Assembly (NCBI GenBank): GCA_904063045.1
Contig: CAJFCJ010000013.1
Coordinates: 1,625,159 to 1,689,158 of the forward strand
Source: Dimorphilus gyrociliatus
Taxonomy: Eukaryota; Annelida; Polychaeta; Dinophilidae
DNA: 64,000 nucleotides
Direction of reading: 5' to 3'
The notes beneath the pieces are model-generated. The model was not told the origin of the DNA. It made no database searches and was given only the letters and a program-made list of their open reading frames with translations. The translations under genes were made by a program, and so were the position numbers. This document shows, piece after piece, positions 49,362 to 61,255 of this stretch (within the stretch, counting starts at the first letter, position 1; every line of letters begins with the position of its first letter).

Positions 49362-49828
49362 CGTGTTTGTTTATTTCTTTATATATTTTGCTGATAAATA
49401 TCCGGTTTTGCTTTCTAATTAGCAGCTCAGCTCTCCTAATAATTAAGAGATAAACTTTTCAATACTATCAACATTTTGTTATTTGGCTTTAAAATCTGTT
49501 TAACGTTTTGTTCAATAGCCGGTCACTGTGTTCTAATACAATAAACTAATAAATAGAAGATTATTATTCGAGAACTTGCTTTAATCATATCATATGCATA
49601 AAGAAATGATGTTATATTTAGATCCATAAAACAGATACGAAACGTGAATTTAAGTTATCGCACAAAGGACTGTTACAGTCAACATTAAGCATATTCATGG
49701 ATCGGATTCTGTTACCTAAATGTAACAAATTTTCGTCAAATCATTCTATGCGACTTATTCACACGCTAATACCAGTGAACCAACTGGGACTTTACACACA
49801 CAATATGTTCATATAATTCGAGGGAAGT
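49362..49828. other. Convergent 3' spacer between PLC-delta and the CLU-family gene
   Basis: Two 3' UTRs meeting tail to tail. AATAAACTAATAAATAG at 49540-49556 contains a polyadenylation signal for PLC-delta. Nothing else is recognised. If the CLU gene stops in its previous exon instead, this spacer extends to 49970. Confidence 0.5.
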
Positions 49829-52800
49829 CTACCTTCTAAACCAGAATTCATCCCGTGTTTCTTCAAATTTCAGATTAAACGTTTGAGGACCAAATGGAAT
49901 GTTCAATCTATAAAACATTGAAAGTATAATCTATACAATACTAATTATAACTTTTTTTATTTCGGGAAACTTACTTTTTACGCTTGTTAAGTGCTACGGC
50001 TGTACATAAGACTTCGAGGCCAATTTTTAAGTCTTTCCTCGTCCTACCTACTCCCTCTTTTGGGCCCTGGGCTTCCTGATATAATCGGTCTCCGTGTTCC
50101 TCATACAGTTGTGTAAGTTTCTCGATAGTCTTTGAAGTTTTTTCTACGGTCCAATGATCGTTTGACGCCATTTCCAAAAACACGCCTCTCGCTCTCTTTT
50201 CTTCAACTATAGCATTTTTGTAATCGAATTCCATTGAATAGATAGATGATTTAGCGCGAAGGCAGAGAGCAGCCTTCATTTTATGATGTCCATTTAATGG
50301 ACTTAGAACTATAAAAGCATCTTCTAGAAACGCTTTAGCAGGTTTAAATTCTCTTAGATATCTCAAAACGATTCCTATACACATGTCGATTATACCCATC
50401 AAAGGATGGTTCAATTGTCCCGGATAAATCAAATATAGCAAATAACGAGATCTATAAAAACAATGTAAGGCATTTTCACCATTTTGCGCTGCAAAACTAA
50501 AGACTCCCATAAACATATAATCCTCAATTAGCTCTCCGCAATCGGCTCCTTTGATTCTTTCCATTATAATAATAGTTTGGGTTTGTAGCAAGCACGCAGA
50601 AGTTGTGTTACTAGATAAGAAGAAAATTCTTGCTAGAATACGACTACATGCTGCAATATCTTCGTGAATTGGCCCATACATTGATTTAAAACAAAGAATT
50701 GCGTGATGAATATGACGACTGGCCGTTAATAAGTCATCTTCTCCGAGGCGTTCCATCCCTATGTGAAAAATTTTATCTGGTAGAGTTGACCGAATTCCGG
50801 TACTCTTAACTAAAGGGAAGATACCCATTAAATCTTCCACTTTGAAAGTTTCTTGCTCAGAATTGAAATCATATTGTCTAACTTTTAATTGCAGTCCGTT
50901 TGTTCTGCAAAATGCTCGAAGAAGACTAACATTCTTTAAGCCTAATTGTTCAGGAACGTTCTTATAACCATCTATACAAAACTTGTAATTATAGCTATCA
51001 TTGACTTCGTTTAATATTTTCCCCCAGAGACTATTCTTTGTCTCCTTCGCCCATTCGAAAAATCTTTGTTCTGTCATAAATGGAAAAACTTTTTTCTTCT
51101 TCCTAGAGTTTCTACTTAATAAGAGTTCATCATTGCACTCCACACTCGAAGTGTTCCTAACATATTTCGACAGGTAACAATTAAGAAAATGTGATATACC
51201 AGCTGCTTCGTGGAATACTTGAATCGATTTCATGTAACGCCTAATTAAAAAAAAATATTTAATATATTATATACGTTTAGCAATTGAAAGTTAATTTTAA
51301 AAAAAAACTTACCTAAATACTCTCTTCACAGCTCTGTTTAAAATTTCGCTAATACACACATAATACATGTAATGATCTGTCGCAAAATGATTAACAAGAA
51401 GGCCCAAATATCTAATATTTATAGCCGTATCGTGCATTTCAGCCGTAAGAGTATCACCATCGACAATTCCATGAGACTCGCCATGAAATTTGGTGGCAAA
51501 TTGGGGAATTATTTTCGTTAAAATATAATTACTCATACGAGATAAGATCACTTCGTCTCTGTGATAAGTGCTTCTTAATTCTTGCGGAATTTTTATTATA
51601 GTGTTAAAAGAGTTTGGATTAAAGCAAAAATGGAGACGGTCTTTATCAACTGAGCCAATAGATGAGAGGAGATCGATAGCCTTGTTTCTCTCCTCTAAAA
51701 ATTCATTTTCGTCGTCGATCTCTTCTATTTGATTACTTTCGTCGTCATTAAGAATTTTCTCCAAAATGTTTGTATAGTCTAGTGGATATTCGCTTTCATT
51801 TACCATTTGTTGAACGAGACTTTTAACTATTCTTTTCCGATATTTAGGTTTAATCTCTGCTTTGCATTTACTCGCAAAAGTTCTAAGTCGCGAGCATATA
51901 AATTGGGTAGATAAAGATTCTCTAAATATGCAACAATCATGATGGATTGCTCTAGGTAGGGAGGCGGCTTTCATATTTTTTGTGAAAAATACTTCGGGTA
52001 AATCAGGTTTAAAGTTAGGATCGTGTGGAAATAAATTCTCTATGCCTTCGATATACATTCTGCCATCGCCGCCTCTGTATATATTACAGTTCAGGGGTAA
52101 ACAATTCCTATGCTCGACGCCATCGCCATCGATGAAAGTCTGAAGTTTAAATTTCAATTCTTTTGACATTAAGTCCAGATCTCTCCATAAATCGTCTCTC
52201 TCGGTTGCTTTAATTATTGACCCATTGAGAAGAGAACCGTGTTCAAGATGGGCTGGTTTAAATGTTTTTTCGCGCATACCAGGCAGTAGTGTCTTAGCGA
52301 AAACTCGTCTCCCCTTATAGTCAATAATAACCATACCCCTGCATCGAATAAGCTTCAGAGGAAGAACCCCTAACTCTCGAGCAACCAAAATTGATACATT
52401 AGCTTTCGCGTATTCGATTTCATCGTTTAAAATTTCCAATGAGAAGCCATCGTAAATAAAAAAGTTCCTATTGTTTCCCCACTGATCTCGATTATTCTGA
52501 ACTCCTTCATTTAGCAATTTTACAACAGCATTCTGCGCCTGAGTACTAAATTCAGTGTGAGCAGCATATATGTCATGTTCACGTTTAATTTCGTCTCGTA
52601 AATCAGCTCTAGGCCTGTCATAAGCCAGCTGAATTCTTTCGTTCAACGTCATCTTCCGAGCATTTAAACTATACAAATCGTTAAGATTCAAAAGGGGTTT
52701 ATCACAGTCTAAAACTCTATCCACCTTGGGTGAGAGCCAGTTAAATACAGGTGAACCATAGGGATAACGTTCCAATGGGTTCGAATCCCTGATAAAGTTC

Positions 52801-55480
52801 ATAAAATCTTCGAACTTTATCTTAAATTGGGGACTAACCTCACCCAAGAGGTAAGCTAGACTGTGATTTAAGAAAGGTTCGGATTCAGGTTTTGGGTTGA
52901 AAATTTCGGTCGTACATCTGTTAATAAAAAAACCCCTGGCGCATCCTGTGACGTGGAAATTATTATTTTCCAAAGTCTCAACATATAAGTACAAGAAATC
53001 TCCTCTTCGTTTTCTCTCCGCGGTTGGTGGATGCCACTTACTTAACATTAAATTCTTCAGACAACCAGCAAACTATTTTAATATAGAAAGAGAGTTTAAA
53101 TTGGTTTCTTTCTTGTAGATATCAACTGATCACCTACCTTTTCGAATGGAGGGCAGTGGAGGTGGAGATACGACCAGTTGAAATTTTCTATTGCATTAGG
53201 CAATAGAAACTCAGTTACTGAAGCAGTATTTTTTGTTTCTGTAAAATTTTAATATTCTATTTAATAAGAATACTATTGATAAACATGTTGCATACCTTTC
53301 ATAACATGGGAAAAAAAAGTAGGAGATTGACCGTTCATATTCCGATATTTAAGCAGATATATATGATTCTCAAAAAGTCGAACAAAATTCTGAATGTGTG
53401 CCGAAATTAAAGCTGGAGTGTAAGGCTCTGAAATAACATCAAACATCAAACTCGCCAATATTTATACTCTTCGTTACCTTCTACAACTGACAAGATGCTA
53501 CTTGGTGAGAGATTTTCTATTGTCCCAATCTCTTTAGTACTGTCGAGACGTTTTCCTTCTAAGTAGATACCAAGATTTGTTCTTGTATAAAAACCCCTTC
53601 GATCTTGCACGCTTACAATCAACAATTGAAGAAGGTCTGTCGGTGATACCTATGAAATAATTTATAAAAATTAATTTTACAGAGTTAATTTCAAATCTAT
53701 AGTATAAAATGTACCCTAATTCCAATCGGTGAATTGTCAAATATTTTTACTTGCAGCTCCATCGAATTATCCTCCGCGACTTTTTCGAGTTTCAGTTTAA
53801 TATAGAACTCTTTTGGACAAATAGCTCGTCTAGGATACCGTGGGCGATTCTTCTCCTCAGCGTCAAAATATCTGGGTCTCTTTAGAACGTTTGGGGGAAC
53901 CCACTTACTATCTGGATTTTCGTCCGCAGGATTGGCAGCAATGCATGCATTGGAATCGCCACCATCATCATCGTCATTGTCATCGTTATTGTCGTTGTTG
54001 TCGTCGGAATTAAAGTCGCTTTCATCTACATCAAAAATATTAAAATCTGTTTGGCTATATGGCTGCAACTTATTTTCAAAAGTGGTTTCCGACAATTGAC
54101 ATTCGCCGTTCCCTTTTGAATTGATATCATTATTATGAAAATTAGATTCTTGTTTTCCACAATTTGTATCTTTCGAGTTTGGGTCAGGCTCGATTTCAGG
54201 CAATAATTCATCACGTTTAGGTTTGATAGAATTAATTTTAGCAAAGTTTGGGTTTGAATCATTAAGCGCTTTCTCCACCGAAGAGGTACTAACTGTACTT
54301 TCCTCCTTGTCCACCATGCACTCAACTGCTACATTTTGATTTTCAAAAGTTTCATTTGAGTTTTCACTGTTTGAGGCAAATGTTGCTGCTTTCTGGTCAC
54401 TAACATCAATTGCAATTTCTTTGTTTTTTAACTTCTCGGGCATTTTCTTTTTTAAGGACTTTCTTTCTCTTTTTGTTAAAGCTTTTGTCTGTTTCTCCAG
54501 AAGACTCTCTCTAGAAGAATTAACAGATTTAGTTTCATTATTCTCTAAAGGTTTAATTTTGGCTGAGACACTTTCTTGCATCTTTGTCATCTTTGTTGCA
54601 ACCTTTTCCTGTTTATTCGACTCTTTATTCTTTCTATTTGTGGATTTTCTCGGCGCTATCTCCAGGGTAGTGGTTGCGGATGATGTGTTTAATAAATTAG
54701 TCGTTTGTAAACGTTCTGCTTCGTCTTGAAGTGTCTCACCTGTACAAACATCATTTTCAGCTGAGGTTTTTAACTCAGAAACTGGTGCAATTTTTTCATT
54801 TTCTGAGATGTTCGTTTCCAACAAAGGATCTCCATCTGCTTCCTTTATATATACAGCAACAAGAGAGGCTTCGTCAGTTGCCGTCACTACTGTCTCTGTT
54901 TCAGCGAAAGAAATATTGTCTGATTCGTTAAGTATAGTGTCACTAATAATGAACGCCTCAACTGGTGGACTTTTGTCATTTTCTGCAACTAAAGTTTTAG
55001 TTTCGATATCGTCAACTTCATTCAAACGTGAACTATTAGATTCAATGTGTACTAGAGCTGGGGACTCTGTGCCGCCTGTTTCTAGTTCGCTTGTTTCTGT
55101 ATCAGATTTACAACTGCTTTGCTCAGAAGAGTGACCAGCTCTTTGGATTATTCCCGTCTTTTTTTTATCTCTCTCTTTGTGGTTTAATTTTAATTGGGAA
55201 TTATTAATATTCGATCCACTACCAATAGCCTTTGTTTCATACGCCACTATTAAATTTTTAACATTTCCAAATGACTCACTGGGAATGTTTGTAACATTAG
55301 ATTCATCTTCAGCAGTAGCTTCAAAGTCACCTGAATCGCTGTTTGTTACCAAAATTGAATTCTCTTTCTCTTCGTTGTTCAAGGTGAAAATTTTGATATG
55401 CTCATATCTTTCATCCCCTTCACAATCTTCTTTTACTTCCTCTCCTTCGTTTTCTAGGCGTGCTATCATACTTTCATTAC

Positions 55481-55513
<33 letters not shown>

Positions 55514-56502
55514 GAAGTTTGTTGCTTTCAATATCATCGTTATGTAAAATATTACGATTTGGACCGAATTTTTTGTTGAAACATGATATGCATTCTGTCA
55601 TAATTATAGAATTTTCTTCATCTTTATGTTCTTCATACCGTACAAAGTTTCCCTTGGATTCATATATCTGTGTCTGTTCCATGCCGATGTTGTTATTTTC
55701 TTCATACTGAATAGTATCGTTTTGTTCACTTTTCGGGAATATACTTTCGGCCGTAAAATAAAAAATACCACTAGATGAACTGTTGCTTTCTTTCAAACGT
55801 TTTAAAGGGAAAATTGATTTCAGACTTTCCATTGGTAATTGTGATTCGAGCGGTCTTTTGCGTAGTACAACCTTTTTAGGTGTCAAAATTTCTGTTTGCA
55901 CAGATTTATCGCAAAACTTTATTAGTTGCGGACCATTGTTCGCTGGATTCGATGCTGTAGATTGAATGGAATTGTCTCTTTTATCAGTGGCATTCCGAAT
56001 CTGAGAATCAGAATTTCTATGATTTGAGTCTCTCTTATCGGAACTAGGCTTTACTTCAATGTCCGTTTGTATACCTTCTCGCAAACTTTCAATGGGTATC
56101 TCTTGGACATACGTTGACACGCTTGATTCAGCTCCATTGGGACTTTTGATTTTAACAGTTATCTTTATAGTCGTGCTACCATTAACTTTGCTATGTCCTG
56201 AGTCACAACTGCCTCTACAAGTCTGCTCTCCAAGCCGTCCATAAACAGAAGATTCTTCAAAAGTACTTTCTTTGTTGTCTTTCAACATTCTGAGCTCCTC
56301 GATAGAGCCAGAAGATTGTGATAACTTGTCTAAAGCATGAAAGATATATAAATTAAAATGAAAAAAAACTAAGTAATAACTATGTCTAAACGGCATGGTC
56401 AGACATCGTCCATATTGAAATACCAAGTTTTTTCTTTAACAATGGAATTGGAAGTTGAAAATTATGAAAAAGATTACTTTATTTACCTCTATCTTCACTC
56501 AT
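49829..56502 (-). CDS. Clustered mitochondria (CLU/CLUH) family protein with very long N-terminal extension
   Basis: CLU/CLUH proteins bind mRNAs for mitochondrial proteins and control mitochondrial distribution. Eight exons join in frame to about 2046 residues: 56502-56487, 56329-53715, 53649-53478, 53427-53296, 53238-53138, 53072-51313, 51240-49975, 49907-49829. The conserved part starts near residue 845 with the ubiquitin-like CLU-N region, then EPYT(P) as in CLUH EPYTVREA, LSKWHPPTAERKRRGDFLYL, and the CLU domain (ARGFFINRCTTEIFNPKPES, GVLPLKLIRCRGMVIIDYKG) and TPR-like helices at the end. CLUH is about 1300 residues; the extra 840 are a Ser/Asn/Asp/Glu-rich, low-complexity extension in one 2.6 kb exon, with a poly-Asn run and an Asp-rich run. 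The CLU domain is divergent, so this may be a specialised paralogue. The last exon is optional: exon 7 also reads through the donor into an immediate TAA (49971). Confidence 0.85.
55478..55511. repeat. (AAT)n coding repeat (poly-asparagine)
   Basis: On the minus strand this trinucleotide repeat reads as a run of about eleven Asn codons in the CLU-family N-terminal extension. A repeat whose length stays in frame in an otherwise low-complexity exon is consistent with disordered protein. Confidence 0.85.
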
Positions 56503-59386
56503 TCACGAAAATAAGTCGTATTGACAAGTAGAAAAAAAGAATATTACGATATTTTTGCTGCACTGTTCTCGCGCCAAATTATTAATATGGAATTGAGGCT
56601 GGATAAGATACGAAAATGATTATTTATAATTTTTAAATATTATTATTTTTAATAAGCTATAAATTTTATCCATTATATTTCGAAATAGATAATAATGGTT
56701 AAAAATACGCAAAATTATAAAAAATAAAGGTCAAGCGATGTATTTGATTGTTGTTTTCAGCTTTAGACTAGCGGACTCTTTTTTTTATTCAGGAATTGCG
56801 TCATGGACATAAAAAGCGCCTAAATACTGTTTTTCAATTATGATTTTTTTGTTAAATTTATTATCATCAAACTTTGAAAGTTATCATAAAAAATTTCAAT
56901 GTTCTAATACGCGTACTCAATTGAGTAGATTATCGCTCAAAATCGAATGCACAGTCACGTGTTATATATGTTCTTTACTTTATGAACCAATTTATATTTT
57001 TTATATATAAATGCACTTACTACACTAAAGCAACATATTTTATAGTTTTAAGAGAAATGTATTTTTTATAAAAAGTACAAAGATTATTTTAACATATACA
57101 AAAGTTATTGTATTGCACATTTTATTTAAGAGTTGATTGGAGACATGAAAATTGCTGAGCGTTGAAGTTTTGTACATCACTTCTTTCCTTTTCAAAGCAG
57201 CTGAAAGAGCCACGTCAGTCGTCCGAGAACATCAGCGCACAAACTTGATTCGCAATCGTTCGTTGAGGTCCTCGTTACTGCACAATGGTCTTAGCAAAGT
57301 AGTTAAAAAGTAGATGAATCTTTAAGAGTTTCAAATTATTGATGTCAAAAATTGTGATTTATGAAATCAAGATATCGGTCATTGGGTACAATTTGAACCT
57401 GACGTCCAACAAATTGTCTCCAATAACCGATAGCCAAATTCCATAATATCTCTCGTTGTCTGTTCAAAAGTCATGAGCTACCACATGATGCGAAACGCTG
57501 GTTCATTGCAAACAGCGATTGCATGCAAGTGATACATCATCACCCTTTTAAAAATATCATATTTGAAAAAAAAAAAATAAACTTATTTTAATCAAATGAA
57601 AAAATAATATCTCTTTACCGTATCTGTACCTCTCTAAGGTGACTATGCCGCCGTGAAAGTGCCATTGAATTGCATACTATTTCAATGAATAACAAAATAG
57701 CACACGGAATTCATGGTACTTTACCGGCTTCATAATTCAAAAACCTTACAAGATATTCTTTTTCAAGTTAATGACAAACCTTCTTCAGTCTCAAAAAAAA
57801 GAAAATGGCGGATTGCCGTGGCTTAAACAAAGTACAGCAATTGTTAAGCGGGAAGCTTGACTTTCAAACAGTCTGCATCCTTCAGCAAATTGTTGATGTG
57901 TTGTTTTATATCTTCATCAGTAACTGGGGAAAAAAACGACGTTAGAAAAGTGTGGCCTAAATGGCAATAATATACGATATCGAGAAAATTAGCATTCTTT
58001 ATCCGGATGACTGCAAATGTTTTTTTGCACAGATGACTGACTATACACAAGGCAATAAAGAGCATGCGTAGAATGTATCACTTTCATAAAAAAAGCTTGT
58101 TTCGAAATGTCACGCTTTTTAGATTTTTGTTCAAAAACATTTCTTTTCTAAAAGCTTAATTCTTACATAACATAACTTTCGCCGAAGTAACGTTTTTAAG
58201 TGACGTTTTAATGTACACTAAATGTTCATATTGGCGCTGTTAAACTATTTCTATACTTACGGATATTGGAGCACATACCGTCGACCTCGTCTCCATTACC
58301 AAAAGAAAGTAGTTCAAGTAAGTTTTCATGACGTCATAAAGCGGAACTATCAATCGCGTCTGCGCAAAAAGATCTTTAAAAAATGAATGATGATTGGCTT
58401 TCAAAAAAAAAACAACTGAAGAGTCGTTATTTGAACATTATCAACCAGGGATATTGTTTAAAGTTTTGCTCTCCCACTCGAAAAGTATCAACAGGCTTAA
58501 AAAAAGAAATACTTATATTCTATTAATGTTGCACTTTCTTCACAAAAGATGAAGAGTTGCTCCCCACTGGCGAAAAGGTTGATCTTGAACTTTGAAGTTT
58601 CTTCTCGTCGAACTTGCATATTGACTGGAGAACCGATCATTCGGTGAACATATATACCCTTATGCTAATTAGACAAGAGTTGGCTCCAGTAATGTGTCGT
58701 TGATTGGTCGACAGCTAAACAGGCATCTGCGTCAAAAGTGCGGAGAACTTTTTAACAAAGAAGTGTCAAATCTGTAATGGAAACCAAGAAAATGTAATAA
58801 TTTAAACTTTTTAATTTTAATTCAAACAATATTTTGACGGAAAAGAAAACATTCAAATATAAAAAGTATTTCCAATTCATTTTGATACATATAAGTTTAC
58901 TTTTCAATCTTTTCTTTAAACATTTATCTTACATCTCTTTTTATAATTATCAAAAGAAACCAAAGGATTTATATATAGCATTGATGAATAAACGTAGATT
59001 TAGTAAAAAAGTAAAGCAAACAATTTGATATTACTAATTAAACTTGTATTTATTATCAAAATTATTATTAATTATCAAAGCGACATCTGTTGCATAATTC
59101 GCTATATTAATAAGAATTGACGAAAAAAATTCCGAACAGATTTTCTGCCGTCTTTATTATTATGCATGGAATATCGCTCAACTGTTTCAAATTGTAGCAA
59201 ATTCGCTAATTACAGTTGTAAATCCATACGATTGGGATAGATTTGTTCGGCGATAAAATGTCTCGCAGAAGTTCAATCTGCCAATAGAAGAATAGGAATT
59301 TTTTAAGTATTAGATAAAGCGAGAGAAGAGTGGGAGGATCAATTGTTTTTCTTACAACTTTGTTAGGAAATTGTATAATATTCTAA
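56503..59386. other. 2.9 kb without a confident gene; possible decayed coding remnants
   Basis: Fewer TA microsatellites and somewhat higher GC than usual here. Several minus-strand pieces look coding: 58643-58505 (MIGSPVNMQVRREETSKFKI continuing to LFIFCEES), 58320-58262 (LELLSFGNGDEVDGMCSNI), 57923-57844 (TDEDIKQHINNLLKDADCLK to a stop; acceptor CCCCAG in front) and 57462-57380 (FEQTTRDIMEFGYRLLETIC). Pieces 58320-58262 and 57923-57844 join in phase, but the first is preceded by a stop with no acceptor between. The gaps between others would be only 17-22 bases, too short for introns. I therefore see a decayed gene or retrocopy rather than a working gene. Family unknown. Confidence 0.3.
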
Positions 59387-60462
59387 ATGGCAGTGGGAAT
59401 GAAAGTACTTCTCCTCGTTCCCAATCTTATAGGTTAAAGATTTTAAACAATTTTTAAAAATATATATGTGTCATTTTAATTTTGACGCATAAGTTCACTA
59501 TTAACTTTTCAGGTTATGTAAGATTGTTACTGGTTGTTTTTTCCTGGCTATACTATTACAACCAACCGTCTACTTCATTCCTATTTTACTTAGTCTTTGC
59601 AGGATTGGATAGTGAGCCGTATATATTTACATCGAAAAAATATCGACATAGTTTCTTTTCTTTACAGTATTTGATGGAATGATAGCTAGAAAGTTGAGGC
59701 AAGTCTCGGAGTTTGGGGCTTGGTTTGATGTGATATTAGACTTATTAGGTCGTGGTATGTTGTGGTGTAGACTATTCTCGGTTCGTTATCATTCAGTTAT
59801 CAAAATATAATTTTTTACAATCTTGATTACTTATGCTACAGTTCCTAATGCGTAGTGTAGTAAATATTCAGTGTTTATAAAGATAATACCTTATAACTAC
59901 TTATTTATACATAATTGCATTTAAGCAAGAGGTCTATTTATTTTCAAATTACAGTTCGGATATCTTATAGCCTGTCTTGAATGGTTAACGTTTACTTCAA
60001 CCTATGCAAAAAAGGGCTCAGACTGGAAAGTCATAACTATAAACGATCCATTTATAGTAAAAAAAGTTATGGAAAATAGTAAATTTAATTATTTCATTCG
60101 TCGTTCCAATTAATTCATTATTTCTCTTTCTTTGTCATCTATAGACTTTAAAACAGTTTATGGATTTATTGCTATATCCGGACTACACATACTACCAATC
60201 ATCCTCTATGTATTTAAGTATAAAATATATGATGGAATTGTACCAGAGATGCTAATTTTGATTTGTATTGTAACATTTTCAATGGGAAGAGTATTGTGCG
60301 GCTTTGTAGAAGTAAATCATTTATTTCTAGATTATATATATGTATAATTGTCTTTTACACTTTCAGACTTGGTACGTAGCTAAGTTTATTATGCATCTCT
60401 TAAACAAAGTTGACGATAAGGACAATGAACAACAAGTACAAAAGCAGAATGAAAATAGTTGA
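59387..60462 (+). CDS. CDP-alcohol phosphotransferase, class I (phosphatidylinositol synthase-like)
   Basis: Integral membrane enzyme that transfers a phosphatidyl group from a CDP-linked lipid to an alcohol. Six exons join in frame to 214 residues: 59387-59432, 59513-59611, 59668-59780, 59955-60078, 60145-60311, 60367-60462. The family signature D-x2-DG-x2-AR-x8-G-x3-D-x3-D is complete: Asp48, Asp51, Gly52, Ala55, Arg56, Gly65, Asp69, Asp73 (LDIFDGMIARKLRQVSEFGA, WFDVILD). The beginning, VLLLVPNLIGYVRLLL, matches the first helix of phosphatidylinositol synthase (VPNLIGYARI), and the length matches too (213 in human). The middle and C-terminal helices diverge strongly from human PI synthase, so it may be another, less studied member that makes a different lipid. 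The tail is hydrophilic (DDKDNEQQVQKQNENS). A second Met four codons in is an alternative start. Confidence 0.85.
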
Positions 60463-61046
60463 GTACATAGAACAAAAGAAAATCAGGAATTTAATTAAAG
60501 TGAACTTTGATTTATAGAAAAAAAAAGCCAAAAACTTATTATCTGAAACTATTATCTACAATATACAGTATATATATATATATATAATTTATATATGTAA
60601 GAAGATAGCCGCCTTTCAAATGATTAAATACAAATTTTATTTCTATTCCTTATACCCCCTTCTCTCCCCCCTCCCGCCTTTTTTTTTCTTTCTTTCTCAA
60701 TGACATTCTTTACTTATTTAACAATAGAACGACTACAACTTTTAATAATTCTATCGGTTTATATAAAAAAATATTATTACGTTGTAAAATTTGTATATTT
60801 GATCTTCTCTTGTCTATTTTATATAAATAATCTATAATAGAGATGTATCTATTAGTTACCATTTTGTTTACTGACATTCAATTAACAGCATTATTATATA
60901 GTATATTTGACAAGGAATTTTGGATAGTTTGCAAGATGGCGCAGTTGTCAATTCGTCCATCTAGTGTCTATTTCTCGTAAAATTTGTGACTGAAAATCAG
61001 GAATCTTCTCATGGCGATCCAACAAACAAAATACGTAGAGAAATAT
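60463..61046. other. 3' flank of the CDP-alcohol phosphotransferase gene
   Basis: Includes TATACAGTATATATATA (60559-60583), T-rich and C-rich runs (60655-60690), and two opposed AGATGG cores at 60933-60944 (AAGATGGCGCAG) and 60957-60964 (CCATCTAG) about 100 bases before the transposon. No gene seen. Confidence 0.45.
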
Positions 61047-61255
61047 GGGTCTGGGAGAAAACGGCCCATTTCTTGGTGTTTAACCCTAACCCTAACCCAC
61101 CAGTTAACAAAGATTTCCTTCCACTTTTTGCTTCCTAACCCTCAGTTCAGCCCTACACGAACTGAAAAAGATCAAAATGAAATTTTTCCTAACCCTAAAA
61201 ATGTCCAAAAACTTATCCTAAACTTTAGCCAACTGGGCCGTTTTCTCCCAACCCC
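61047..61255. mobile_element. Non-autonomous DNA transposon (MITE) with 9-bp target-site duplication
   Basis: The ends carry a perfect 17-bp inverted repeat, TGGGAGAAAACGGCCCA (61052-61068 and complement at 61234-61250), extended outward by GGGTC and, on the other side, GGGGT in the same orientation, so the element begins GGG and ends CCC. It is flanked by the direct repeat GAGAAATAT at 61038-61046 and 61256-61264, a perfect 9-bp duplication of the target. At 209 bp it has no coding capacity. Nine-base duplications with G-rich ends suggest a MULE/MuDR- or Rehavkus-like superfamily, which is inference. The inside contains CCCTAA repeats. The intact duplication and perfect inner repeats point to a fairly recent insertion. 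Confidence 0.85.
61080..61098. repeat. Internal telomere-type repeat (CCCTAA)3 inside the MITE
   Basis: TTAACCCTAACCCTAACCC equals three units of the animal telomere repeat TTAGGG on the other strand. CCTAACCCT also occurs at 61134-61142 and 61189-61197 within the same element. Because all copies sit between the inverted repeats, they came with the transposon and do not mark a chromosome end. Confidence 0.85.

Noticed and set aside
54421-55710. Several plus-strand ORFs of 60-110 codons
   Set aside because: Antisense shadows of the long, low-complexity CLU-family exon; no splice sites or family similarity.
61080-61098. Telomere repeats suggesting a chromosome end or old fusion point
   Set aside because: The repeats lie entirely between the inverted repeats of a small transposon with target duplication, and genes continue on both sides.
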